DNA from: Patagioenas fasciata | Taxonomy: Eukaryota > Chordata > Aves > Columbiformes > Columbidae | DNA length: 64,000 nucleotides | Assembly: GCF_037038585.1 (NCBI RefSeq) | Contig: NC_092524.1 | Coordinates: 70,270,552 to 70,334,551 of the forward strand | Direction: 5' to 3' | Shown: positions 10,489-22,367 of the stretch, one piece after another | How the letters are laid out: every line of letters begins with the position of its first letter | How positions within the stretch are numbered: the stretch's first letter is position 1 | Program-made: the position numbers and the translations under genes | Notes under the pieces: generated by a model | The model's input: the letters and a program-made list of their open reading frames with translations, nothing else | Told to the model about the DNA's origin: nothing | Database searches by the model: none

Positions 10489-13400
10489 TTCCTTTTTCCG
10501 CTACACTAAACAAATGAAGCATTCACTGAGGACCAAACACAGGAGAGTAAGAGCGGATGAGGTTGAGCTGTGCTGGTGACCTGAGATACGGCCTCGGTTA
10601 AATCACTTTGTCTTTCCAAATGCGCCTCTGCCCGTGCAGTGACCGCTGCAGAGAGAATGGAGGATGCGCTGTCTGGGGACCCAAGCAGCAAGTGCTGCAA
10701 AGGTGCTCAAAGCCTTTCCACACACATCACTGCAGACATCGGCCTTCACAACTTTTAGGGAAAGATCCCACGAGAGAAATTTTTCCAAACAGAAGAGACC
10801 ACGCAGTGGTCTGGAGGAAGAGGAAAAGGAGATTATCCCATCATGGCCACTTTTTTAAAATTGAGAAACGATTCTAGGTCTAATTTATTGTTTCTAATCC
10901 TCCTCTCCAGTACTTCCGCAAACAAAACCGCATTTTCTCCAGGTGCTGTAGCAGAGATCACACTGCAAATACGCAGCTGTAAATAGGATAATTGCTTACT
11001 TCTAGGAGACAACCTTTAAATTATTCCAAACTTATGACACAGTTCAGCAGCTCCAGGAGGTTGTAAAGCAAGAAAATCTTTAAAAAGACCTTAATGCATT
11101 TTCTATTCTGGGTGGCAGAGCAGGAATACAAGTTAGTAGGCTTCTGCGCTTGAAAGACTGTCTTTTGTAACATGCACTGATAAATTTTTAAGAGCATCTC
11201 ATGTAGCTATGAGACACCAAACACAGAAAGTGCATTTGGCAGAAGCCTGTGAATGTCAGCAAGATGTTAAGTATGATGAAATCAGTCACCTGTTTCAGTG
11301 CCTGCTCTTAACTCCAAAAGCTTTAAGTGCTGTGAGAGGGCAGCTACACCAAAGAAACATTTCATTTCCTTCTCAATAACAATTATAATATTAAATGCCC
11401 TCTAAGATATCAGGATCTGAGTACAGAAAGGAATACTTATTTGCAAAGATGATGTACCTCACATAACGTGGAAACAGAACAGTGTTTTGCTTCCAGGAGC
11501 CTGGAGTCACGTCCCTGTTGAAGAGCAGACACTGGGTCTCAGCACACATTTAAACACCAGTTCAGCTCCAGTAAATCTGGACGTTCCCCTCTTCACCTGC
11601 CCCCGGCCGCTCTCTGACCCTGCTAACTCACAGCTCCTTATTAGCATTCTGAATTCACTCATCTCTTCTCTAGTCTCCTTTCCACCTACTGCTGGATGCA
11701 GGTTTTATTCAGCACTATCTATCTGCACCTTTAGGCACCTAACGACCTCCACAAATCTGGCCCACAGTCACGTTTTGCTTTTATTTCCCAGACAGAGCCC
11801 TTTCTATTGTATTTTTTCACTGCAGAGGTTTCCAACCAACCGAAGGATCCAAGATATCCAGGCCCCCAACACACATCATTGCATCTCAGCTTTGGCTTCC
11901 ACATCACCAAACAAACCAAGTCTACTCTTACCAAGGACCAACGTTCCCCAGGGAATTGAAGAAGCCTGTTAGATGGCTCTATTCCCACCATTCGGTGACC
12001 ATGTGCTCTCTGGCCACATTCCTGGCTATTGATAAGGTCGAAGCGACCATCTCTGAAGCGCCCACTGATCCATCCATCCATCCTGCTCAGCAGCACCGAA
12101 GCTGCTGAACATACGGATTTCTGATTTGGAAACTGCTGTTGTGCCCAAAGGGAGAGAATACCGCTGGTTTAAGGTCTGCAAAACCTCTAGAGCTTCACCC
12201 ATTGTTTTTCAGACTCCAGGGGTTTTACAGAAGCATTGATTCTCGTCTTTATTACTGTTTGGCAACACCTGCAATTGCAGCTATCCCAAAGCTGCAGAGG
12301 GGACGCGCTCCAAATTCACCAACAGTATCTGTCACCTTTTAGTCACCATTCCTGAACACACAGGGAGCCTTCTCTGTGATCCAGACTGATAGCCCCAAAC
12401 CACCTTTTGCAATAGGGTCTTTATTATTTGGCCATGGATTTTCTCCAATTCCCATTAGCAAGCACTCAAGCCATTAAGTTTGCTTAACTAAATAAACGTT
12501 TGGCTCTGCAAAGCTGGAGCACATTACAGAGCTGTTCTACCTTTCTGTGCACCCCGCTCATTAATATGTTGAACAACAAGATTCCCAGGAAAGCGTTGGT
12601 ATCCAGGTAGCTTCAGAAAACAACAGAGGTTGCAAAAGCTGCTCACGCTTCCCATTCTAGAGACAGCTGCAAAAAGATGGATGCTTTCCTTCCTTCTTTC
12701 TTTTCTCTGTTAGCTGCAGCAGAGAAAATTACCTAAGCTGGCTTAATAGATGGCTTTCTAAATGCTAACTCAATAATGAATTTGACCTTACCTCTGAATG
12801 CAGGTAATGACGGGGTCCTTGGCAGTTTCCCTATGATTGTTGAGAGGATCGGGCTGGGCGCAGACACACACAGTGTGGACACAGCTGGTGAGGGACGGTC
12901 CTCACCGCACCGAGATCCCAGCCTAAATGAAACACAAGGAGCGAGTGAAAGGCCACTTGCCAAGCACAGGACACATTGCTCAGGGTATAGCCTGGAGCTT
13001 AGTCCTCTGATCCACCAGTTATATGAGAATAAGCCCAGGTACAGTCAATTCACACTGACTTAAACGCTCCTGCAAGCTGGTGCTGATGTGGCAGGATTAA
13101 TTTAGCCCTGCTTTTCATGCCCAAGCTTCAGGGAGCAAGTCCTGACTCGCAAAACTGTGTTCCCAGGAAAGTTTTCATGATGCTAATTGGTTATTCAAAG
13201 ACACCCAAGTACAGTGTATTATGTATGTGCAAAACTAACAGAAATGTCACGCGCTTCAATTAATTCAAACTTACATGAGAAATAAAGGCATCATTTGCAT
13301 TATTACCAACACATACAATTTAGAGGCATGTTTGGATATGAATCTAACATGATAGCTTTAGTGAGTTAATTAGATAATTGCTAAACATACTAATTGATTT

Positions 13401-14518
13401 TTAATTACGGAGAGTGAAGCTTGCAGCAGAGCCAAGACTGGCAGACTTGTCTGGCATTAGAGAACAAAAGCAGCTTCAGCAACGCTTTGGCATCCCCAGA
13501 TCAGACTTGTCCTGTTTTCTGCACCTTTTTCTCTGAGTCATTTACAAACTCACCCAGATTTCCCCATCCTGTGATTTTGTTACTGGGGATCTCCAAGCCC
13601 ACCTTTGTGTCACCTTCGCTTTGGCAGTCACCACGCGGGGTGTTTCTTCCACCGAGTGCAAAGCTCTCGATTCACACTCGTCACACATGAAATTCTGCCC
13701 TGGCTGGGCTGTTATCTGTACGAGAAACACCATTATTTGAAGCAGATCAAAGGCTCTGCCTTTTCGCATTGCTCTGTAGGCAGCTGATCGTAAGATGTCA
13801 CGTTATTTTTCACCTGTACTTGTTCAGCTGATCCCTGAAATCAGGGCATGAAAACAGCTTTAGAAACAAAGGCAGATTTTGATCTACCAGAAGTTTTAGC
13901 AAGAGGGACCTGAAGCAGAACATCTGTCCCACCCCCTTCTCCTGCAAGCCCTGCCTGGCCAAAACCCTGCAGCACAGCCCCAGCTACTTCATTGCACAGC
14001 AAGAGCAAACTTTTCATGTCAATCCTATGAACTGAAGAGCAAGGACAGAGCTCCAGATGCCCAAGGGCTGCCCGATGGCAACGACCTCTTCGGTCCCAAG
14101 TGCCTGCGACTGCCGAGCGGGAGGAGAGCTCCCATAAGCCAGGATCAGCGCTTGAAGGGCTGTTAAGCTTGACTCATCTCTGGTGAGCAGATAAGCCTGG
14201 CTCCGGTTCAGCCGTGAGAGCTGGAGCGCATCAGAAAGAACCTGAGAGCAGCTTCCCACGTTCCTGGCCAACAAAGCGAACTGATGGTGGTTCTTATCTA
14301 ACCCACTGGTGCCTGTGAAAGAATGACATCCAGAGACAGGAGATGGACACCAAGTGTGAGCATGGACATAGCACAGCGGAGAGAATTCCTTTAGGCTTGT
14401 ACAGCTTCAGGGAAAAAAAGAAAGAAATAAGGAAACTCTCGCTAAACCTTGAGACAGCTGCAAAGTTCTCCAGCGTGGCCAAAAACTGAGCAAAGAGTCT
14501 CTAAAGAAAAATGTCATT
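10489..14518. other. Unique non-coding sequence
   Basis: Four kilobases without a supported gene. Open frames up to 161 codons (11487-11972, plus strand) lack any recognisable domain and have no splice or start context that convinces. A short ATCC run sits at 12064-12083. An AT-rich block at 13180-13420 is listed separately as a possible conserved element. Low-GC sequence dominates 10.9-11.5 kb. Confidence 0.5.
13180..13420. promoter_or_regulatory. Candidate conserved non-coding element
   Basis: A 240-bp AT-rich, CpG-poor block with no repeat signature and a high density of homeodomain-like cores (GTTAATTAGATAATTG at about 13363, ACTAATTGATTTTTAATTA at about 13389) and a TTTGCATTA octamer-like string. 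This is a texture argument only; alignment among birds is needed. Confidence 0.22.
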
Positions 14519-15122
14519 TGTCCTGGTTTTGTTTAAAACAGGTTTCTCTTTTAGTGAACGTGCCTGTCAACTAAAGCTTCACATCAGCTGCATTTTCCTG
14601 AAAGCCAGATCCATGTTTTGGTAGACACAGCAATGGAATGCGAGGTCATTGATAAGCATGGATGGACATCTCGGGAGAGGGGCAACGAGAAACTGGTGAC
14701 CAAAAACTGACCAACCGAGTATAACATCCCATTCACCTGATACTTCATATAAAAGTGGGAGATCACCAGGATCTCATCCCTTTTCCCTATGGCGACATTA
14801 GCAGAGGACCTTGCGAGTCGTCCCTGCGAACCGAGGCCAGTGCCAGACTGAATCCAGCTCCGGTTGGCTAGAGAGTCCAGCCCAGGACTTCGGCTGCCGG
14901 CTCTGCAGTTGCCGGGACTTTCCAGATTGGTTTGGTAGAGTTTGTATTATTTTCTCTATTTTATCAGCAGCATTAGTAAAACATTTTGAATTTTTCCAAC
15001 TCTCTTTTCTCTGTCCTTCTTTCCCTCCCGATCGCCTGTGCTGAGCGGAAGCGGGGAGAGGAGAGGGGCTAGCAATACATCTGCCACAGTTTTATTGTCA
15101 CCCTGCAGTCAAAACCTCAACA
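14519..15122 (+). mobile_element. Solo LTR of an endogenous retrovirus
   Basis: A complete-looking 604-bp LTR with TG at the left edge (TGTCCTGGTTTTGTTTAAAA) and CA at the right edge (CAAAACCTCAACA). A TATA box stands at 14747-14755 (ATATAAAAG), a polyadenylation-type AGTAAA at 14975-14980, and the order of segments between them agrees with an LTR family I recall from bird genomes. No internal retroviral sequence follows it, so it is a solo LTR left by recombination. Six-base flanks (GTCATT and ATAATT) match at four of six positions, which would fit a decayed target-site duplication but does not prove it. Confidence 0.83.
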
Positions 15123-15927
15123 ATAATTCTTTTCAAGATCTAAAGAAAAGCTCCTGTGAACTAACAGAGTGCTCTCCAGAGAGGGCAGAAACCCCCGGAC
15201 CAGCATCCCCCACCCCAAATGGAACCTAATTCACAGTTTTCCTAAAGCTCTATATATCCATCCTCCATACTCCTTAGCCTGGGAAGGAGATTTGGGGCTT
15301 TTCTCCTTCGGTGCTCCCCAGTGCTCAGCACCCGTATGCTGACAGAGCCATTTCAGCCCAGAGGCCGCCCCAGGACAACCCCCCCACGTGTCCATCTCTG
15401 CCGCTCGGCCCTGGCTGTTCTTTCTGTCTCTTATGCATCCGCACTGGTGTTTTTCCCAGCACTCAGCGCTCCATCCTGACACTGTCCAGGCACTGTTCAC
15501 CCTCCTTGGGTCATGAGAGAACATTCGTATTCATGTAAATATAACCCCCTTGTGAAAACAAACCCTCATGTGTGAGCAAAGTGAACTAAATCTGCAGAGA
15601 CTCAAATACTGTATTTTACCTGAAGCTATGGGATCCATCAATGGGAAGCAGGACAGAAAATGAGGCTCCACACTGTTCCTCGGTGTTGTTTGAACCCTTG
15701 AGGCTCATTGCAGGGCTGTTTAGTAAAAAACCACACCCATATTCCACCCTCTCCTTTCCACCCCCGTAGAAAACACCATTTACTAAAAGCTCACGTTTAG
15801 CTGTTTCTTCCAAACCCTGCGTGCAGCACGTGTGATAACTCACTCTCATCCTTGTCTTTTTGGGCACACGAATTTTTCCGAACCTCTCTGATTTCAGCCT
15901 GCTGCAGCTGGACACCAAGGCCTGCTC
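15123..15927. other. Unique non-coding sequence
   Basis: Sequence between the solo LTR and the 79-bp minisatellite. No gene, repeat or RNA recognised. Open frames on both strands are short and overlap each other without preference. Confidence 0.55.
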
Positions 15928-16243
15928 AAATCTGTATTGTGCATAAAGTAACATCCCCTGATGTGTGGACACGATGGGTTGTGGCACCATCCTGCCCGGC
16001 CACCCCAAATCTGTATTGTGCATAAGGCAACATCCCCTGATGTGTGGACACGATGGGTTGTGGCACCATCCTGCCCTGCCACCCCAAATCTGTATTGCGC
16101 ATAAGGCAACATCCCCTGATGTGTGGACACGATGGGCTGTGGTGCCATCCTGCCCGGCCACCCCAAATCTGTATTGCGCATAAGGCAACATCCCCTGATG
16201 TGTGGACACGATGGGCTGTGGTGCCATCCTGCCCGGCCACCCC
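15928..16243 (+). repeat. 79-bp minisatellite, exactly four units
   Basis: Units begin AAATCTGTATTG at 15928, 16007, 16086 and 16165, spacing 79 bp each time with no indel, total 316 bp. Units 1-2 share TATTGTGC and GGTTGTGGCACC, units 3-4 share TATTGCGC and GGCTGTGGTGCC; unit 1 alone has AAAGTAAC and unit 2 alone has CCCTGCC. This pattern suggests stepwise duplication of neighbours. Because 79 is not divisible by three, the repeat rotates through all three frames, producing long but meaningless open frames on both strands. Confidence 0.97.
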
Positions 16244-17551
16244 ACCAGGGATGCTCTGCCCGGGGGAGCCAGTCTGCAGAAAGTCACAGGTGAAAGCAGC
16301 AAAGCAGTTTGCAGCGAGGAACAGGGAAAGCGCTTCTTTGCGACTTTTCCTTTTGCTCACCGGGAAAACAAATGATTTATACCGTTTGCCAGCACCGCGT
16401 GAGCAATCCCTTTACCAGCAGTTCCCCTTCCACAGCAATATGGCGGGTCTGGAAGGCTGGTGGCTCCGTGTGGCTGTTTGTCCCTCTGCGAGCAGGGGTG
16501 AGCGCAGCCAGATGTGGGCTTTAAAACTGCACGTTAAAAGAAATAATAATGCTTTCTATGTCAGGAAGCCCGGGGCAGTTTTCTGATGGAGGGATGAGGG
16601 GCAGTGGTGAGTTTATGCAGCCGGGACCTCCTGCAGCTTTGCTGCGGGAAACCAGAGCTACATCCACAGCAAAAACATGAATGCTCCGCCACAGCAAAGG
16701 GACACGGAGTGTGTCCCACCCCATCAACTCCCTTTTTGTTCTAAGAACAGCTAAGGGACAATGAGAGCTATTTCAGAAGGCTTCAAAACAAACATTGGTA
16801 TTTCTACCTCAGTGGAAATTATTTTGCTTTTTTTAGGGAAGATAGTCACCTACCACCAGGCTTTATAGATAGGAATGGGGTCTTAGCTTCATTTTTTTTT
16901 TTTATTTTTGCTTGTTTTGTTCCATTTTGTTTCCTCCAGAACACTGCACTGCTGGTTGGAGCTTTTGCAGCGCTAAGGCTGCAGGAAGAGCAGAGCGAGA
17001 CCCCTCACACCCCACGCCAGCGGAACGGTGCCCGGGAAATCACTGCCAATTCACTACAGCCACCAAAACCAGCAAACCCGCCCCCACTTTGAAATGTTTG
17101 ATTGGAAATTCTGTTTCACTATGGCAATGGGAGCTTTGAGCACTGGCTTCAAAGACAATGGGATTGCAACGTCGGTGTTTAAAAGCCAGCATTTGGAGTA
17201 TTATAACTCTTGTGCCACGCACAAAGGTTTTATAAATGGCAAGCAAGGCTGCCCGGAGTGACGAGTGAGCTGCAGGAGGATTTACTGAGATGGGGTCTGA
17301 AACTCGGGCTGCCTGGATTGCACTCTGCTTGTGCTCAAACGAGCCATTGTCCCCGCCAAATTGCTGCCAAACCCCAAAAGGTGTGGGATTAATCTGACCA
17401 CCCAGATAGTGCTGTTTGGAAAGGAGATGATCCAGGCCCCTGGGATGTGCCGAGGTGTTTGCATGGAGTATCACACGGGTTGTGGAGGCAGGAAAACCCA
17501 AGAGAAAGGAGATCCAGGTGCCCCGTGACACCAGAGATAAACCCAAGGGAT
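16244..17551. other. Unique non-coding sequence
   Basis: No supported gene. A T-run occurs at 16892-16903. A minus-strand open frame of 168 codons (17546 down to 17040) has no recognisable domain. The stretch ends at the left arm of the 142-bp inverted repeat. Confidence 0.5.
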
Positions 17552-17693
17552 AGAAAACCAGATTATTCTATTCTAACATATAGGGTTTGTTCACCAGTGA
17601 GTGTTTTACCAACTCCAGGCATCTCTGAAACACAAGAAGCTGCTGTGGGGTTGGGTTCTCAGCTTGTTGCTTGGGCTCTTACATTGATTATTT
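17552..17693 (+). repeat. Left arm of a 142-bp inverted repeat
   Basis: This segment, from AGAAAACCAGATTATTC to CATTGATTATTT, is about 94% identical to the reverse complement of 19072-19213 (seven or so substitutions, mostly transitions, and one single-base indel). It may be one of two copies of an unnamed dispersed element in opposite orientation or one end of a larger palindromic unit. The family is not recognised. Confidence 0.93.
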
Positions 17694-17729
17694 GAGGATT
17701 AAATTACATTAATTATATGAGGATGCCTC

Positions 17730-17959
17730 AGACACAGGAGGTTCCACTTGAATTCGAGAAGAAACTTGTTGGGGGTGAGGGTGTCAGAGCCTGGCCCAGG
17801 CTGCCCAGGGAGGCTGTGGAGTCTCCTTCTGTGCAGCCATTCAAACCCGCCTGGACACCTTCCTGTGGAACCTCAGCTGGGTGTTCCTGCTCCATGGGGG
17901 GATTGCACTGGATGAGCTTTCCAGGGCCCTTCCAACCCCTCACATTCTGGGATTCTGTA
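17730..17959 (+). mobile_element. CR1 LINE, first lineage, short 3' end
   Basis: A 230-bp sense CR1 beginning at the ACACAGGAGGTTCCACTT segment and ending CACATTCTGGGATTCTGTA. It sits 36 bp inside the left arm of the inverted repeat, so it inserted next to, not within, that arm. It is almost identical to the other first-lineage tails. Confidence 0.92.
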
Positions 17960-19071
17960 TTTTTCACTCTTTTCTCTCCTCTCTGCAGCTGTAACAAACA
18001 GCATTTCAGAGGAAAGGGACCCGCTGGTCACCAGTCCCCACTTGTCACAGGTGCCCAGGAGGATGCACAGTCCCTGTGAGAGCCCAGAGCTCTCCAGAGC
18101 CACCAAAGAGCTGCTACGAAGGGCACGTTTGACCCCAGGAAAGGAAGAGGGTAAATCCAAAATACAAGCATAGAGCCACAAAAGGTTAAGGAACAGTGAA
18201 TGAAACAGGAGACCAGAGAAGTCCCAGGGCAGACGGTGATTTGGGCCACAGTCACCCCTGGACGTGCTTAAATAGGTGAGGAAAAAAGTGGTTTTCTTTT
18301 TGTATAGCTGAGGGTTCAACACTGAGTGTATGTCTTGTGCTTTCATTTCTAAAACAAGGTTGAAAAATCGGCGTGGAGAAGAACCACAGAAATTACTCGA
18401 GGACTGGGAAAAATGCCATGGCCTGAGAGCTCAATTGGAGAAGAAATGTGATTACAGGGGATAAGCACCTCTATGGGGAGAAAAATGCCTGGTACAGACT
18501 TACGCCAGCCTGGGGAAGGCAGGACGGGCAAGTTAACATGAGAAAGCAGGCAGAACATCTTAGAAGAGTCAGAGCTGAGCTCAAGTTTTACCAGGACTGA
18601 CGGAGCCTCCACCTCGTCCAGCAGGACGGGGTCTCTGACCTGCAGGGCACATTCTGTCTCCTTCCCGAGCCCTTGGTATCTGGGCTGCTTATTTACACAG
18701 GGGAAATGATGCGCTAAAACGGGTGTAAAACCAGGTACGGCTGGCTGCCAAAAATCCCAAACCACCAAAAACCACCGGCCAAAACGTACAGCCAAAAAAC
18801 CACTGTGAGGAGCTGAGATTCACCTGCGGTGATTTATCTGCGTGATTTATCCTGTTTGGCTGCTGTAGCTGAGCTCACGCCTGTAGGGAATTATATTATG
18901 ATCTTCATCTTCTAAACCCACACCCCTAATAAATTCAGAGCCACGAGAAGCGGAGTAGGAGGGTGGACACTGTTGGATACACGATGAAGGTTCTGCAGTT
19001 TCTTAGACTCATTGCAAATAAATCCTCTCAGGTTACAACACTGACCCATCCAGCAAGAAAGTAAAAAGATC
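17960..19071. other. Unique spacer between inverted-repeat arms
   Basis: About 1.1 kb of sequence that shows no symmetry about its centre, no CR1 and no LTR. Open frames up to about 150 codons on the minus strand have no recognisable domain. If the two arms were terminal inverted repeats of one transposon, a transposase or its remnant would be expected here; none is seen. Confidence 0.5.
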
Positions 19072-19213
19072 AATAATTAATGTAACAGCCCAAGCAACAA
19101 GCTGAGAACCCAACCCAAACAGCAGCTCCTTGTGTTTCAGAGATGCCTGGAGTTGGTAAAACACTCATTGGTGAACAAACCCCATACGTTAGAATAGAAT
19201 AATCTGGTTTTCT
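19072..19213 (-). repeat. Right arm of a 142-bp inverted repeat
   Basis: Reverse complement partner of 17552-17693. On the plus strand it begins AATAATTAATGTAACAGCCC and ends ATCTGGTTTTCT. The sequence just beyond either arm is unrelated, so the edges are sharp on both sides. Confidence 0.93.
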
Positions 19214-20526
19214 GTCTCTGGCTCCTCCTTGTGTGTTATCACCTGAGTGGAAACCTCAGGGCTCTGCTGCCTGCTGTGCTCCTGCTATTAGCGCTAAAAC
19301 CACCGCAAATTGTACTGGCAAATTCTTCTGTGTTGACTGGTGGTTTTCAGCAGCATTTCTACCTGTATTTTCTTCTCACTCTCCTGCATTTCTGCCCCTA
19401 AAACCCTTAATGCACAAACATGCAAGATGCTTCACGGAGTCTCAGTGGATCTCCTGGACCATCACCCCCAGAACGGCTTTTCCAGCTCAGAGGAAGAAAT
19501 CAGCCTGCCCAAGGTGGTTGTTATGTTGGATTTTTGGTGGATGGCTGTGTAGGGTGGGCAAAGGCCTTTAACAGATGTGAGCTGACTATAATTCAACATC
19601 CACGTACCCCTACGCATTCACACACACACAATTTGCGATGGGTGAATAACCTTGGTAGGCTTCTCCCTCCTCTTATTCTATTTTCTTTAGGATTTATTTA
19701 GCAATACCCTCAAAACATGCTAAATTATTCATCCCTGAAAAAGAGACTATGAAATACGAAAATGCAGCTACCAGCACACAACGCAGAAAAAGAAGGCAAC
19801 GTTATTTATAGGACTTATCCTGGACTTTTCCTTTTCTGTTTCCAAGAGCCGAAGCGCCAGCAGAGCTGCAATTTCCAGCACAGTGGTTGGAACCTGGCAC
19901 TCGCACACTCCTGAGGCTCTTGTGGTGGAACATAGCAACGTGTAAACTTATTTTTGCGGCAGCATAAGATGCTAGTGTTTATAATAAAAATAATTATATT
20001 ACTGATATTAAAAGTGCTTTATATAGCACAAACTCAACCTGTTCTTGCCATTTTGTTGGGCTCCTTGAAGTATGTCGCTGGCTGCTGGGACAAGAAAATC
20101 GCTTTGAATGGTATAGTCATACCAGGGAGTAACAACGCTAACGTAAATAATTTATCACTGAAGGATTTTATTAGAGCTATAAAATAAACCGCATATTATA
20201 AATGTTACAAATTTGGGAATTTTTGCAGGGCCATTTAGCAGGACGGAAGCCAAAAGTCGGTCCTAAGGCTGCACTGGCAAGGAGAGGAGCCCTGAGCTGG
20301 GCTCTTGGTATCGACTGGTTTACACCAGCAACCCTGGAAGCATCCCCTATGTCCTGTGGTTATTGCTACTGACAGCAAGGAACGTTACAAAATTTTAACT
20401 GCAAATACTTACAAAAGCTCAGGAAGAATAAAATGCTGCAGTTCTTAATATTTCAGGTGCTTTGACCTGAAGACCATACCTTAATTTTGCTACACAACAA
20501 GTATCATGTCCAGGACAGCCCCAGGT
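19214..20526. other. Unique non-coding sequence
   Basis: No gene or repeat recognised. A short CA-rich run at 19619-19631 is too brief to count as a microsatellite. AT-rich sequence dominates 19.9-20.4 kb. Confidence 0.55.
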
Positions 20527-21580
20527 ATCAAAGAATCACAAAATCACTGGATGTGAGTGGTTGGCAGGGACCTGGGAAGCTCATCCAGTGCAATCCCCCC
20601 ATGGAGCAGGAACACCCAGCTGAGGTTCCACAGGAAGGGGTCCAGGCGGGTTTGAATGGCTGCAGAGAAGGAGACTCCACAACCTCCCTGGGCAGCCTGG
20701 GCCAGGCTCTGACACCCTCACCCCCAACAAGTTGCTTCTCCTCCTTCAGTGGAACCTCCTGTGTTCCAGTTTGCACCCATTGCCCCTTGTCCTGTCACTG
20801 GTTGTCACCCAGAAGAGCCTGGCTCCATCCTCCTGACACTGCCCCTTTCCATATTGATCCCCAGGAATGAGTCCCCCCTCAGTCTCCTCTTCTCCAGCTC
20901 CAGAGCCCCAGCTCCCTCAGCCTTTCCTCACACGGGAGATGCTCCACTCCCTTCAGCATCTTGGTGGCTGCGCTGGACTCTCTCCAGCAGTTCCCTGTCC
21001 TTCTGGAGCTGAGGGGCCACAACTGGACACAATATTCCAGGTGTGGTCTCCCCAGGGCAGAGCAGAGGGGCAGGAGAACCTCTCTGACCTACTGACCACC
21101 CCCTTCTAACCCACCCCAGGTACCATTGGCTTCCTGGCCACAAGGGCCCAGTGCTGGCTCATGGTCACCCTGCTGTCCCCAGGACCCCCAGGTCCCTTTC
21201 CCCTACACTGCTCTCTAATAGCTCATTCCCCAACTTACACTGGAACCTGGGGTTGTTCCTGCCCAGATTCCAGACTCTACACTTGCCCTTCTTATATTTC
21301 ATTAAATTTCTCCCTGCCCAACTCTCCATCCTCTCCAGGTCTCTGATGGCAGCACAGCTTCCAGTGTCACCCACTCCTCCCAGCTTGGTGTCACCAGCAA
21401 ACTTGCTGACAGTCACTCTATTCCCTCATCCAAGTCATTTATGAATATATTGAATAATACCAGCCCAGCACTGCCCCCTGAGGCTCTGCACTGGATCCAG
21501 GTCTCAACTGGACTCTGCCCCATTGCCCACAACTCTCTGGTTCTTCACTTGGGCCAGTTCCCAGTCCAGTCCTCCACCTC
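20527..21580 (-). mobile_element. CR1 LINE, longest first-lineage copy
   Basis: Just over 1 kb of antisense CR1, 3' end at 20527 (GAATCACAAAATCACTGG). On the minus strand it covers part of the reverse transcriptase, the C-terminal ORF2 segment and the 3' untranslated region. The active-site region reads KFAGDTKLGGVGDT (codons near 21375-21405), with glycine for the first catalytic aspartate, as in the copy at 3898. Upstream of that point the match to classic CR1 continues to about 21580 in a more diverged form (CCTCATCCAAGTCATTTATG, CAACTGGACTCTGCCCCATTG). Stops and indels break all frames. Confidence 0.93.
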
Positions 21581-22129
21581 CTGCCAGAGGAGGCCAGCAC
21601 TGAGCACAAAACATCTTCGCACAACCTCACAGCCCCAAACTCAACTGGCTCCACAAAACCTGTGCTTTCTTCTTGAATCGTGGTCGGTTAAACTCTGCTA
21701 ACCCAGGTCCTCACCCGACTTCAGTGAAAAGATGCAAAATTGCTGACTCAACACAAGTATTTCTGCTGTAGGAAGTCCCCAAAGCAGCGGCAAAGAAGAA
21801 GAAATTTCTCACAAAAAAAACAAGTTGGAGGTTCTACAGTGTCAGGCTCAGATTTTTGAAGTTGAAAATGATGTGAGAAAACAGAAAATAACTTATTTCT
21901 CTTTTTCTTAGAGTTAAAAGTTTGATTTCCTTAACCTTGGAAGACTCTTACCCAGTTGCCTCTACAGCCATCGCTCACAACACCGCCACTGTCACACTGT
22001 AAATGAGGCAATTTTTCATCCTTCTAGCTCGTCTAATGCCAAAGTTTTGTTACTGCCTGGAATACCCTTCTGAGGGGACGACTCTCCCGCTCCTCTTCAT
22101 CAAACGGATTAATATTTCTGTTTCAACAA

Positions 22130-22300
22130 TTGAGTTCTGACGGCTGATCCTTGGGGTTCATTTTTAATTAGTGCAATTTTCCCATTGGCTAGTGAGACCT
22201 ACTCTAAATGTTTGCAAATTTAATTAATTTGTCAAGAGAAAAATAATGCCTTAGTATATCTTTGTCATTAAGTTCCAGTTGTGCGAGTTGTGGTTCTCTG
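22130..22300. promoter_or_regulatory. Candidate conserved non-coding element
   Basis: A short AT-rich block with TTTTTAATTAGTGCAATTTT, CCCATTGGCTAG (a CCAAT-type core) and AAATTTAATTAATTTGTC, no repeat signature and no CpG. The texture resembles conserved enhancers but function is not shown. Confidence 0.2.
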
Positions 22301-22367
22301 GTATGGACTAAACTTTTAATAGAGAAATTACATACAGTAACTTCCTATATTTTGTACTTTAAAAATT

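Noticed and set aside
11487..11972. 161-codon plus-strand open frame
   Set aside because: Ser/Pro/Thr-rich translation from pyrimidine-rich sequence, no domain, no conserved start; looks like chance.
15616..16302. 228-codon minus-strand open frame with internal repeats
   Set aside because: It is produced by the 79-bp minisatellite, which stays open in all frames on both strands; there is no domain and no start or splice context.
17694..19071. DNA transposon bounded by the 142-bp inverted repeats
   Set aside because: No transposase remnant and no clear target-site duplication; two independent insertions in opposite orientation are at least as likely.
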